DNA of 32,811 nt, taken from an uncultured Corynebacterium sp. (lineage in GTDB: Bacteria > Actinomycetota > Actinomycetes > Mycobacteriales > Mycobacteriaceae). Positions 1 to 10,899 of this stretch are shown here, piece by piece. The notes under the pieces were generated by a model. That model was given only the letters and a program-made list of their open reading frames with translations. It did not search any database and was not told the origin of the DNA. The stretch is taken from positions 1-32,811 of the forward strand of contig NZ_CABTZR010000022.1 in assembly GCF_902489365.1 (NCBI RefSeq), read 5' to 3'. The number at the start of each line of letters is the position of its first letter. Position 1 is the stretch's first letter. Made by a program: the position numbers and the translations under genes.

Positions 1-601
1 CCTTCCGGCCCTGCCACTCATGGTCCACGCGGTGGCCAGCAATGATGGTGCGAGCAAACTCCGCGATCTGCTCCGGATCCGGCAACCGGCCTGCGCCTGT
101 ATCGGTACCGGTCAGGCGGCCGTGGGCGGGCTCCATGACAGTAACTCCGCGACGGCGCAGCGTAGCCACGTTGTCTTGGGTTGCCGGGTGAAGCCACATC
201 TCCGTGTGCATCGCCGGGGCGATAATCACCGGACACGTCGCAACGAGGACAGACGCGCTGAGAAGATCGTCTGCGCGACCACCAGCCAAACGCGCGATCA
301 GGTCCGCGGTTGCCGGGGCAATAACGATGGCATCCGCTTGCTGGCCTAGGGAGACGTGCTGGACCTCATCCACCGCATCAAAGACCGTGGTCGACACCGG
401 ATGCCCCGACAAGGCCTCAAAGGTCGCCGCCCCAACGAAATTCAGTGCGGCCTCTGTAGGAATCACGCGAACATCATCGCCATGCTCAGTGAAATCGCGG
501 ATAAGATGGCACGCCTTGTAGGCGGCAATTCCTCCTGCCACTCCGATGAGGATGCGCCGCCGGTGAGCTGACCCAACATCTGCGGACTCTGTGTTGTTCA
601 C
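1..601 (-). CDS. coaBC: Phosphopantothenoylcysteine decarboxylase/phosphopantothenate-cysteine ligase, N-terminal part (cut by window edge)
   Basis: Reading the minus strand from a GTG at 601 gives an open frame that runs off the left edge, about 200 residues. It begins MNNTESADVG and then shows the flavoprotein (CoaC) core: ILIGVAGGIAAYK near residue 16, followed by a segment with ATADLIARLAGGRADDLL and the APAMHTEMW motif. In this family the His of that region and the PAMN/PAMH motif take part in FMN-dependent decarboxylation of 4'-phosphopantothenoylcysteine. The C-terminal CoaB ligase domain would lie outside the window. A purine-rich GAGAGAG lies about 8 bases before the GTG. The gene sits downstream of rpoZ, an order common in actinobacteria, but a hairpin separates the two. 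The assignment is secure; the start is the best available rather than proven. Confidence 0.93.
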   Translation of the reverse strand, partial: MNNTESADVGSAHRRRILIGVAGGIAAYKACHLIRDFTEHGDDVRVIPTEAALNFVGAATFEALSGHPVSTTVFDAVDEVQHVSLGQQADAIVIAPATADLIARLAGGRADDLLSASVLVATCPVIIAPAMHTEMWLHPATQDNVATLRRRGVTVMEPAHGRLTGTDTGAGRLPDPEQIAEFARTIIAGHRVDHEWQGRK

Positions 602-669
602 CGCGTTACTCTCTCGAACTTCTTGGAAATGCTGTACGTCCTTCACGCGGACGATGTTACCCAAGACGC

Positions 670-714
670 ACTGAACCCACCCAGCGTCCTGGCAGACACG
701 TGGGTGGGTTCAGT
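670..714 (-). terminator. Hairpin between rpoZ and coaBC
   Basis: A perfect 14-bp inverted repeat (actgaacccaccca at 670-683, its complement at 701-714) encloses a 17-base loop. It lies 38 bases past the rpoZ stop codon. There is no clear U-run after it on the minus strand, so it is either a U-poor intrinsic terminator or an mRNA-stabilising stem. Either would let coaBC be expressed separately from gmk-rpoZ. Confidence 0.6.
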
Positions 715-751
715 TCAGAATGTGCTTAGGCCGCTACCGGCACGGAAAGGC

Positions 752-1054
752 TTAGTTGCCTTCCTCGTGGTCCAGCAGGCCAGCTTCGATTTCGCGCAAA
801 GCGATGGACAGCGGCTTCTCCCCCGGTTCCGGGGTCACCAGCGGTCCGACAAACTCGAAGACGCCTTCATCCTGTTCTTGGTAGTAGCTGTTGATCTGGC
901 GTGCGCGCTTAGCGGCAAAGATCACCAGAGCGTACTTGGACGAGACCTTGCCCAGCAGCTCATCGATCGGCGGATCGGTAATGCCCGTCGGCGGATCGAA
1001 TACTGGTTCCGGCTTAACGGCCTCAGAATTAGCAGGTGTGGTCACGTTGGTCAC
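752..1054 (-). CDS. rpoZ: DNA-directed RNA polymerase omega subunit
   Basis: This is the small subunit that helps assemble and stabilise RNA polymerase by clamping the beta' C-terminus. The protein is about 100 residues, normal for the family. The conserved omega core is visible: PPIDELLGKVSSKYALV, then FAAKRARQINSYY, and LSIALREIEAG near the C-terminus. I place the start at the GTG at 1054 because AAAGG lies 5 bases upstream; a GTG at 1060 in the same frame would add two residues. Gene order mihF-gmk-rpoZ-coaBC on one strand is typical of Actinobacteria. The gap to gmk is 38 bases, so co-transcription is likely. Confidence 0.95.
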   Translation of the reverse strand: MTNVTTPANSEAVKPEPVFDPPTGITDPPIDELLGKVSSKYALVIFAAKRARQINSYYQEQDEGVFEFVGPLVTPEPGEKPLSIALREIEAGLLDHEEGN

Positions 1055-1092
1055 ATGCACCTTTACTGTTGGTAGATGGTCAAAATCGTGGT

Positions 1093-1662
1093 CTATCCAC
1101 GCAGGATAGCACTAATAGCAGCAACGGCCTCATCGAGTTCTTCATTGACAACGATGTGGTCGAACTCCTTTTGCGCGGCAAGCTCCGACTCAGCGGTCTG
1201 CAACCTGCGGTCGATGACATCCTGCGGTTCGGTCCCACGCCCTGTCAGGCGCTCGACCAAAACTTCCCAAGATGGTGGGGCCAGAAACACGGTTTCTGCC
1301 TCCGGCATCGCCGCCTTCACGTTGCGGGCGCCTGCAAGATCAACCTCTACCAACACCGGGCGTCCAGCCGTCATCGCTTCTTGGACCGGCTGAGCGGGCG
1401 TCCCGGAACGCTGCAAACCGCCGTGGATCTCTGCCCATTCGAGCATGTCACCGGCGTCGATATGCTGTTGAAAGGTCTCTGGGGAGACGAAGAAGTAGTC
1501 CACCCCATCAGTCTCTCCGGGACGGGGTTGGCGCGTCGTCATGGAGACGCTGAAGTAGAGGTTGTCGACATCGTCGCGCAGGCGCGAAACCACCGTGGAT
1601 TTGCCCACAGCGGACGGCCCGGCCAGAACGACTAGGCGCCCGCGTGCAGTTTCGTCAGCCAT
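1093..1662 (-). CDS. gmk: Guanylate kinase
   Basis: The enzyme phosphorylates GMP (and dGMP) with ATP to give GDP. It is 189 residues, typical of bacterial Gmk. Residues 9-22 hold the P-loop (LVVLAGPSAVGKST). The GMP-binding region follows with SVSMTTRQPRPGE and VDYFFVS, and the lid and guanine contacts lie around EWAEIHG. VLVEVDLAGARNVK corresponds to the family's conserved strand with the catalytic Asp. The ATG at 1662 is 8 bases beyond the mihF stop, so the two are probably translated from one transcript. The ribosome binding site is weak (GGCGAG over the mihF stop region), which would fit translational coupling. Confidence 0.97.
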   Translation of the reverse strand: MADETARGRLVVLAGPSAVGKSTVVSRLRDDVDNLYFSVSMTTRQPRPGETDGVDYFFVSPETFQQHIDAGDMLEWAEIHGGLQRSGTPAQPVQEAMTAGRPVLVEVDLAGARNVKAAMPEAETVFLAPPSWEVLVERLTGRGTEPQDVIDRRLQTAESELAAQKEFDHIVVNEELDEAVAAISAILRG

Positions 1663-1670
1663 TGCGCTAA

Positions 1671-1991
1671 TTACTCGCCGTAGCCGAAACGCTCGAGCAG
1701 GGCGCGGCGCTGACGGTCACCCAGGCCACGCAGACGGCGGGTCTGAGCAATCTCCAGGTCCTCCATGATTTCCTTAGCCTTGACCTTGCCAACCTTCGGC
1801 AGGGCCTCGAGGAGAGCGGAGACCTTGGTCTTGCCGATGATCTCATCGGTCTCGGCCTTCTCCAGAACTTCCTGCAGGTTGGTCTCGCCGCGCTTCAGCG
1901 CAGCCTTGAGCTCAGCGCGAGCCTTGCGGGCCTCAGCGGCCTTTGCGAGAGCTTCTTTGCGCTGCTCATCTGTCAACTTGGGAAGGGCCAC
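1671..1991 (-). CDS. mihF: Integration host factor, mycobacterial type (mIHF)
   Basis: This is a small basic nucleoid protein of the mIHF/sIHF family, an actinobacterial DNA-bending factor unrelated in sequence to enteric IHF. The 106-residue protein starts MALPKLTDEQRKEAL. It has a long charged N-terminal helix rich in Ala, Lys and Arg, then the helix-two-turn-helix-like region with LLEALPKVGKVKAKEIM and the hallmark RRLRGLGDRQRRALLERF end. The start codon is GTG, with GGAGG six bases upstream. The gene is first in the mihF-gmk-rpoZ cluster and has over 200 bases of non-coding DNA before it, so it probably carries its own promoter. Confidence 0.95.
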   Translation of the reverse strand: MALPKLTDEQRKEALAKAAEARKARAELKAALKRGETNLQEVLEKAETDEIIGKTKVSALLEALPKVGKVKAKEIMEDLEIAQTRRLRGLGDRQRRALLERFGYGE

Positions 1992-2200
1992 GGGTTTCCT
2001 CCGATTTCATTAGTACGAACATTGTCATCTGATGGCTAGCACCAGAATCTCGGCTCACGGTGGGAAGGTTTCCCCAGCGCGGGATAGCTTTTGCTACCTC
2101 CACGAACCGACTTCTGGCAATCCTAGCACTGGTCTGTACGCGATGACGTAACGCGGCCCCCTTCTTTTAAAGGTTCCCGCACGTCAACGCACATGCCTTA
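1992..2200 (-). promoter_or_regulatory. mihF upstream region with possible extended -10 element
   Basis: This stretch has no convincing gene. On the minus strand TAGGAT at 2125-2120, preceded by TGC, resembles an extended -10 box; no good -35 is visible. If used, it would leave a leader of roughly 120 bases before the mihF GTG. I see no known riboswitch consensus in the leader. The promoter call is tentative. Confidence 0.3.
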
Positions 2201-2254
2201 AACAAAATACCAGGTAAACGGCGCGCCCGTTAATCCAGCACGCCGCTACCTGGT
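2201..2254 (-). terminator. Intrinsic terminator after pyrF
   Basis: The outer stem ACCAGGTA (2209-2216) pairs with TACCTGGT (2247-2254), and an inner stem CGGCG (2219-2223) pairs with CGCCG (2241-2245). On the minus strand the hairpin runs into a U-rich stretch read from 2208 to 2201 (TATTTTGT). It starts 8 bases past the pyrF stop and closes the pyrimidine cluster. Confidence 0.8.
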
Positions 2255-2261
2255 CTGAGTA

Positions 2262-3093
2262 TTAGTCCCGGAACTCCGCCGCCGTATCCACTACGGCTTT
2301 CCGCAGGTCAGAGACATTCGGCCCCTGCGAAAGAATGGCCCGGGAAACATTGGCAAAGCCGAGCTCGGGCGCCGCTGCGGTGAGTTCCCTTACATCGGAG
2401 GGCGTGGCGCCCTGGGCGCCCACACCCGGCAGCAGCACCGGACCGTTTAATTGGTCTAGTGCAGGCGGAGCCTCCAACGTCGCGCCAACGACAACACCAA
2501 GGGCACCCACGGTGGTGTCTGGCCCAACCGCGGACGCATTGCGCTGTGCAAGCTCATCGACGACACGCTGTGCCACGCTGCGGCCGTCGACGCTCAACGA
2601 CTGCAACGCCACGGCCTCTGGGTTGGAGGTCGCCGCAAGGACAAAGACCCCGCGTCCAGTATCCTCCGCTAGGTCGAAGACTGGACTCAAAGCGCCCACA
2701 CCAAGGTAGGGCGAGACCGTCACAGCATCAGAACGCAGCGGCGAGTCCTCCCCCAGCCAGGCTTGCGCGTAGCCCGCCATGGTGGAACCGATGTCTCCGC
2801 GCTTCGCGTCCGCTAGGCTCAGACAGCCCTGCTCGCGGAGCCCCGCGAGGGCCTCCTCAAGAACTGCGAAGCCGCGCGAACCGAAACGCTCAAAGAAGGC
2901 CACCTGTGGCTTCACCACTGCGGCGGTCTCAGCGAAGGCCTCTACACAGCGCAGGGTAAACGTGCGCAGACCCTCCACATCAACCGACAGGCCCCAGGCC
3001 TCCAGCAGATGCGGGTGGGGGTCGATGCCCACGCACAGGCGCCCGCGCTCCGCACCGGCTGCTACGAGGCGCTCACCGAAAGACGGCGTCTTC

Positions 3094-3110
<17 letters not shown>
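2262..3110 (-). CDS. pyrF: Orotidine 5'-phosphate decarboxylase (mycobacterial type)
   Basis: The enzyme decarboxylates OMP to UMP, the last step of de novo UMP synthesis. The chosen protein is 282 residues, beginning MTQPTRKTPSFGERL. Visible family features are LCVGIDPHP near residue 24, AAVVKPQVAFFERFG, and the catalytic DAKRGDIGSTMAGYA, whose Asp-Lys-Asp set drives catalysis. The phosphate-binding part is VLLPGVGAQGATP. This long form is the actinobacterial subtype. I take the ATG at 3110 because CAGGAG sits about 8 bases before it; a longer reading starting at 3164 adds a sequence unlike the family. It overlaps the end of carB by 17 bases, indicating translational coupling, and is the last gene of the cluster. 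Confidence 0.96.
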
Positions 3111-6435
<3,325 letters not shown>

Positions 6436-6465
6436 GTGTTTCTTCTTCCTTTTCCTGGTTGCGTT

Positions 6466-7629
6466 CTACTTGTTCGGGGACTTTTCAGTCATGAGCTCGA
6501 TGAACTGGTCAAAGAGCGGGTTAGCATCGTGCGGGCCAGCCGCGGACTCTGGGTGGTACTGCACGGAGTAAGCCATGCCATCCTTGAGCGCAACACCTTC
6601 GATGGTGTTGTCGTTGAGGCAGGTGTGAGACACCACTGCCGGGCCGAAGTCGGTATCGAATTCCTCACCGGCCGGGTCTTCCTTGCCTGACGGGCTGGCC
6701 AGGGCGAAGCCGTGGTTCTGAGAGGTGATGTCGATCTTTCCGGTGAGCTGATTGCGCACCGGCACGTTGATGCCGCGGTGGCCGAACTTCAGCTTGTAGG
6801 TATCCATGCCCAGCGCACGGCCGAGGATCTGGTTGCCGAAGCAGATGCCGAAGAACGGGTACTTGGCGGCGAGGATGTCGCGGACGATGCCAACCATGGT
6901 GTCCGCAGTAGCCGGGTCGCCCGGACCGTTGGAGACAAACACACCGTCCGGCTTGTACTGCTTGATCTCCTCGAACGGGGTGTTGGCGGGAACCACGATG
7001 GTTTCGATGCCGCGCTCGGCAAAGTTCTTCGGTGTGGCGGTCTTGACTCCCATGTCGTAGGCCACGACGGTGAAGCGCTTCTCCCCTACGGCCGGGAAGG
7101 TATAAACCTCATCAGTCGAGACCTCTGCCGACAGGTCGAGTCCGGCCATGGAGGGCTGGTTCTTCACCTCAGCGATGAGCTCCTCGACGTCCCGCTCAGC
7201 ATCGGCACCGGAGAAGATACCGGCCTTGATGGAGCCATGGTTGCGCAGGTGGCGCACCAGGGTGCGGGTATCGATGCCGCTGATACCAATGATGCCCTGC
7301 TTTTCCATCTCCTCCGGCAGTGAGCGCTCGGCGCGCCAGTTGGAGACGCGGCGAGCAAGGTCGCGGATGACCAGACCGGCGACCCAAATCTTGTCGCCGT
7401 GGGACTCATTGTCCTCATCATTCCAGCCTGTATTACCAATCTGCGGCGCGGAGGCTACGACGATCTGGCGGTGGTACGACGGATCCGTCATGGTCTCCTG
7501 GTAGCCCGTCATGGCGGTGGTGAAGACGGCCTCGCCCAGGGTCGTACCCGTGGCGCCAAAGCCAAAGCCACGGAAGGTGCGGCCATCAGCGAGGACCAGG
7601 ATGGCGGGGGTGGTGGTAGTGGAAGTCAC
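6466..7629 (-). CDS. carA: Carbamoyl-phosphate synthase small (glutaminase) subunit
   Basis: CarA hydrolyses glutamine and passes ammonia to CarB. The 387-residue protein has the N-terminal CPSase small-chain domain (ADGRTFRGFGFG, FTTAMTGYQETMTDPSY) and a C-terminal class I glutamine amidotransferase domain. The nucleophile Cys lies in FFGICFGNQILGRALG, with Phe and Asn where many homologues have Leu and His. The catalytic His and Glu lie in QYHPESAAGPHD. The start is GTG at 7629; GAAAGG lies about 12 bases upstream, a rather long spacing. The 115 bases between pyrC and carA are the largest gap inside the pyr cluster and could house an internal promoter. Confidence 0.97.
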   Translation of the reverse strand: MTSTTTTPAILVLADGRTFRGFGFGATGTTLGEAVFTTAMTGYQETMTDPSYHRQIVVASAPQIGNTGWNDEDNESHGDKIWVAGLVIRDLARRVSNWRAERSLPEEMEKQGIIGISGIDTRTLVRHLRNHGSIKAGIFSGADAERDVEELIAEVKNQPSMAGLDLSAEVSTDEVYTFPAVGEKRFTVVAYDMGVKTATPKNFAERGIETIVVPANTPFEEIKQYKPDGVFVSNGPGDPATADTMVGIVRDILAAKYPFFGICFGNQILGRALGMDTYKLKFGHRGINVPVRNQLTGKIDITSQNHGFALASPSGKEDPAGEEFDTDFGPAVVSHTCLNDNTIEGVALKDGMAYSVQYHPESAAGPHDANPLFDQFIELMTEKSPNK

Positions 7630-7744
7630 TGTGTGTTGAACCTTTCAGTGAATTTTCTCGGTGAAGGGTGATTGTGTTGGGGACGTGCGTTGGTATGCGT
7701 TGGCCACTTAAGTGTTGAGCAACTCTGATTGTCGATTATCCCGA

Positions 7745-9133
7745 TTACTCGGCCGCCTCGCTGGCGCTTTCAGCCGCTAGGTCGTAGGTCACCGCACCGC
7801 GCAGGATGGTGTAGGCCACGCGTGCGCCGAATTCCTCCCCCTCGTACGGGTTGTTCTCCGACTTCGAGGCCAGGCGCGTGGAATCGGATACCCACTGGTG
7901 TTCCGGATCAACGATGGTGAGGTTGGCAGGCTCTCCCACGGCAATCGGGCGGCCATGGCCGGGCAGACGGGTGATCTCTGCCGGGCGTTCCGACATGACG
8001 CGGGCAACGAAGCGCCAGTCGGCCAGACCGGTGGCGACGAAAAGCTTGGCGATAACCGCCAGGGAGGACTCCAGGCCCAGCATGCCCGGCTTGGCGTGTT
8101 CGAATTCGACGCACTTGTCTTCGCTGCCGTGCGGAGCGTGGTCGGTCGCCACGACGTCGATAAGCCCGTCGAGCAACGCCTGGCGCAGGGCCAGGGTGTC
8201 AGATTCCTCGCGCAACGGTGGGTTGACGCGGTAGACGCCGTCGTAGGTCACCAGCTTGTCATCGGTCAGCAGCAGGTGGTGCGGGGTCACCTCGGCGGTC
8301 AGCGGAATGCCCTGTTCCTTGGCCCACTTGAGCAGCTCCACTGTGCCCTTCGTCGAAGCGTGGCAGATGTGCATGCGGTTGCCGTAGTCACGCGCGAGTA
8401 GTGCGTCGCGGGCGACGATGGACTCCTCGGCCACGCGGGGCCAGCCGCGCAGGCCCAGGCGGGCCGCAACCTCGCCCTCGTGGGCGCTAGCGCCTTCAGT
8501 CATGCGGTGGTCCTCTGCGTGCTGGGCTAGCAGGACGTCAAGCCCCTTGGCGTACTCCAAGGCACGGCGCATGAGCTGCGGGTCCTGGACGCACTTGCCG
8601 TCGTCGGAGAACATGCGCACCTTGGCATCCGAGCGGGCCATCATGCCGAACTCGGTCAGGGTCTTGCCCTCGAGGCCCTTCGTGATGGAGCCGACGGGGT
8701 GAACATCGCACAGGCCGCGTGCCTGGCCCTTGGCCCAGACGGACTCGGCGATGATCGGCTGGTCCGTCACCGGTGAGGTGTTAGCCATGGTGAACACGGC
8801 GGTAAAGCCGCCCTTGGCGGCAGCCCGCGAGCCGGTTTCGATGGTCTCGGTGTCCTCGCGGCCCGGCTCACGCAGGTGAACGTGCATGTCCACCAGCCCT
8901 GGCAGCAGCACGTTGCCGTCGCCATCAATGGTGCGGTCCACCTCAACTGCCGGGGTCACGCCCCCGGCGTCCCTGGCGCCCCCGGCGTCCCCGGCAGCAC
9001 CGATGGCCTCGATGACGCCATCCTTGATCAGGATGCTGGTGGGTTCGCCCTCGCCATAGGGGCGAACGTTGGTGATGAGCAGAGTGCCGGCCGCGGGAGC
9101 AGAGAGCACGCCGGTGTCTGGATAATTAGTCAT
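7745..9133 (-). CDS. pyrC: Dihydroorotase (class I)
   Basis: The enzyme cyclises carbamoyl aspartate to dihydroorotate. The protein is about 462 residues. Metal ligands are visible in DMHVHLREPG (His84, His86), LLAQHAEDHRMTEG, MHICHASTKG and the catalytic VATDHAPHG. I choose the ATG at 9133 (MTNYPDTG) because GGAGAG lies upstream; an in-frame ATG at 9169 would add 12 residues and has no comparable ribosome binding site. Residues 48-59 (GDAGGARDAGGV) come from an in-frame 18-bp tandem duplication and extend a surface loop between early beta strands. The gene lies between pyrB and carA on the same strand. Confidence 0.96.
   Translation of the reverse strand: MTNYPDTGVLSAPAAGTLLITNVRPYGEGEPTSILIKDGVIEAIGAAGDAGGARDAGGVTPAVEVDRTIDGDGNVLLPGLVDMHVHLREPGREDTETIETGSRAAAKGGFTAVFTMANTSPVTDQPIIAESVWAKGQARGLCDVHPVGSITKGLEGKTLTEFGMMARSDAKVRMFSDDGKCVQDPQLMRRALEYAKGLDVLLAQHAEDHRMTEGASAHEGEVAARLGLRGWPRVAEESIVARDALLARDYGNRMHICHASTKGTVELLKWAKEQGIPLTAEVTPHHLLLTDDKLVTYDGVYRVNPPLREESDTLALRQALLDGLIDVVATDHAPHGSEDKCVEFEHAKPGMLGLESSLAVIAKLFVATGLADWRFVARVMSERPAEITRLPGHGRPIAVGEPANLTIVDPEHQWVSDSTRLASKSENNPYEGEEFGARVAYTILRGAVTYDLAAESASEAAE
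8959..8994. repeat. 18-bp tandem duplication inside pyrC
   Basis: Two adjacent copies of an 18-base unit (cgcccccggcgtccctgg on the plus strand) differ at one base. The duplication is in frame and encodes a repeated Asp-Ala-Gly-Gly motif near the PyrC N-terminus. Confidence 0.85.
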
Positions 9134-9175
9134 GGATTCTTCAGCTCTCCTCGTTGGTGTGTGAGACATCTCGTT

Positions 9176-10147
9176 TTAGATACCGGCGTTCTCGCCGTTG
9201 GTGAGCAGCGTAAAGAGGGTGGCCATGCGCACATGGACACCGTTGTTGACCTGCTGGAGCACCGCGGTGTTGTCATAGTCGGCCACGGCGTAGTTGATCT
9301 CCATGCCGCGGACCATGGGGCCTGGGTGCATGATGATGGCGTCCTTCTTCATGGCCGCGGCGCGGTCCTTGGACAGCCCGTAGAGAGTGGCATATTCGCG
9401 GTGCGATGGGAAGAAACCGCCGTTCATGCGCTCTGCTTGCACGCGGAGCATCATGACTACGTCTGCCTTATCCACCTCGGCGTCGAAATCGTGGGAGACG
9501 CGCACGGGCCAGGTGTCCACCCCGAAGGGCAACAGCGTCGGCGGGGCGACGAGCGTGACTTCAGCGCCCAGCGTGGAGAGCAGGTCGACGTTCGAACGCA
9601 CCACGCGGGAGTGCAAGCAGTCACCGACGATGGCCACGTTAAGACCCTCAAAACCGGTGCCCGCTGCCGAGCGATCCGTGCCCAGGTGCAGGCGCTGGCG
9701 CATCGTGACGGCGTCGAGAAGCGCCTGCGTGGGGTGCTGGTGAGAACCATCGCCGGCGTTAATCACGCTCGGGCCCTGGCCGCCGGGCGCTACCCAGCTG
9801 GCTAGCTGCTGTGCCGCACCGGAGGAAGGATGGCGCATGATGATGGCGTCCGCCCCGATGGACGCCAGGGTCAGGCCCGTGTCCTTGAGGGACTCACCTT
9901 TCTTGACCGAGGACGTCGAGGCGGAGAGGTTAATGACATCCGCCGACATCCACTTGCCCGCCGTTTCGAAAGAGGAACGAGTGCGGGTGGAATTCTCGTA
10001 GAACAAGGTGAAAACGGTGCGCCCGCGCAGCGTGGGCAACTTCTTGACCTCGCGGCCTTCCAGGGCCTCCCGGAAGCGGTCGGCCTCATCCATCAGACCG
10101 AGAATCTCCTCGGCGCTGTGGTCGGCGATGTTAATGAGGTGCTTCAT
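9176..10147 (-). CDS. pyrB: Aspartate carbamoyltransferase catalytic subunit
   Basis: PyrB condenses carbamoyl phosphate with aspartate, the committed step of pyrimidine synthesis. At 323 residues it has the expected length. STRTRSSFETAGKWM near residue 53 is the carbamoyl-phosphate binding motif, followed by the SVKKGESLKDT loop. MRVQAERM and HPGPMVRGMEI form the aspartate side of the active site. No regulatory pyrI is present. Its ATG at 10147 directly follows the TAA stop of pyrR, with no intervening base, which indicates tight coupling. pyrC starts 42 bases after it. Confidence 0.97.
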   Translation of the reverse strand: MKHLINIADHSAEEILGLMDEADRFREALEGREVKKLPTLRGRTVFTLFYENSTRTRSSFETAGKWMSADVINLSASTSSVKKGESLKDTGLTLASIGADAIIMRHPSSGAAQQLASWVAPGGQGPSVINAGDGSHQHPTQALLDAVTMRQRLHLGTDRSAAGTGFEGLNVAIVGDCLHSRVVRSNVDLLSTLGAEVTLVAPPTLLPFGVDTWPVRVSHDFDAEVDKADVVMMLRVQAERMNGGFFPSHREYATLYGLSKDRAAAMKKDAIIMHPGPMVRGMEINYAVADYDNTAVLQQVNNGVHVRMATLFTLLTNGENAGI

Positions 10148-10738
10148 TTATGCCTCCTTGCCGGGCTGTGCAGTGAAGCGGGTGAGAACGACGGCATCGC
10201 GCCCATCAATGTCGGCGTTGTATACGGTGACATCCTCGTCGCGTGCAGTAGGAATGTTCTTGCCCACATAGTCAGCACGGATGGGGACTTGGCGGTGTCC
10301 GCGGTCCACGAGGACGGCGAGCTGGATGATGTCGGGACGGCCGATGTCCGCGAGGGCATCAAGTGCGGCGCGGATGGTGCGGCCGGAGTAGAGGACATCG
10401 TCGACAAGAATGACGGTGGCGCCATCGATGCCGCCGTCAGGCACCGTCGTGGGCTGCAAGGCACGGTGCGGGCGGGCATATAAATCGTCTCGGTACAAGG
10501 TGATGTCGAGGGAACCCCAGGGAATCTCCACCCCAGAGAATTCCTCAATCTTTTCGGCAAGGCGCTGCGCCAAAGGCACGCCACCAGAGGGAATGCCTAA
10601 GAGCAGGACCCGAGAAGAATCACTCGAATCTAGCGCCGTTTTCTCAATGATCTGGTGCGCGATGCGTGCGACAGTACGCGCGACGTCTTTCGAGCTCAGC
10701 AGCTCGTTAGACTCCGCGTGGGTGCCGGATTCACTCAT
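10148..10738 (-). CDS. pyrR: PyrR bifunctional regulator / uracil phosphoribosyltransferase
   Basis: PyrR senses UMP/UTP and binds pyr mRNA to reduce expression; it often keeps some uracil phosphoribosyltransferase activity. The 196-residue protein has the phosphoribosyltransferase fold with the PRPP-binding motif VILVDDVLYSGRTIRAAL and the family segment TLYRDDLYARPH. LLLGIPSGGVPLAQRL is the usual N-terminal strand-loop. The ATG at 10738 has AAGGAGG five bases upstream, a very strong ribosome binding site. It is the first gene of the pyr cluster and lies divergent from the epimerase gene. In mycobacteria PyrR acts by blocking translation of its own leader, and the sequence upstream here permits the same. 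Confidence 0.96.
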   Translation of the reverse strand: MSESGTHAESNELLSSKDVARTVARIAHQIIEKTALDSSDSSRVLLLGIPSGGVPLAQRLAEKIEEFSGVEIPWGSLDITLYRDDLYARPHRALQPTTVPDGGIDGATVILVDDVLYSGRTIRAALDALADIGRPDIIQLAVLVDRGHRQVPIRADYVGKNIPTARDEDVTVYNADIDGRDAVVLTRFTAQPGKEA

Positions 10739-10741
10739 CGT

Positions 10742-10770
10742 GACCTCCTTCCCCGCCTCACGGTGCGGTC
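10742..10770 (-). promoter_or_regulatory. Candidate PyrR-responsive leader overlapping the pyrR ribosome binding site
   Basis: On the minus strand a small stem CCGC (10768-10765) pairs with GCGG (10756-10753) and presents CGTGAGG, close to the GNGAGG core of PyrR-binding loops. An alternative stem pairs GACC (10770-10767) with GGTC (10745-10742), which overlaps the AAGGAGG Shine-Dalgarno at 10750-10744. The arrangement suits translational repression in which folding hides the ribosome binding site. Two positions of the longer published-type consensus do not match, so this is a candidate only. Confidence 0.5.
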
Positions 10771-10828
10771 TTTAAAGGATGTCGGACAATGGTTCAATGG
10801 ACTTGTCTATGCTTGAAAGCCAGCACTA

Positions 10829-10834
10829 ACCATA
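10829..10834 (-). promoter_or_regulatory. Possible extended -10 for the pyr operon
   Basis: On the minus strand TATGGT is preceded by TGC, giving an extended -10 shape. It would place the transcript start about 84 bases before pyrR, upstream of the candidate PyrR leader. No matching -35 box is apparent. Confidence 0.3.
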
Positions 10835-10899
10835 GCACTCTTCACGCGTGCTTGGTACGCCCTCGCACCCCCGAATCTCCTGAGGTAGGTCTATAGACA

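Noticed and set aside
7705..7714. Palindrome CACTTAAGTG in the 115-base pyrC-carA gap
   Set aside because: A 10-base palindrome occurs by chance, and no second copy or promoter context supports an operator. I see nothing else firm in this gap.
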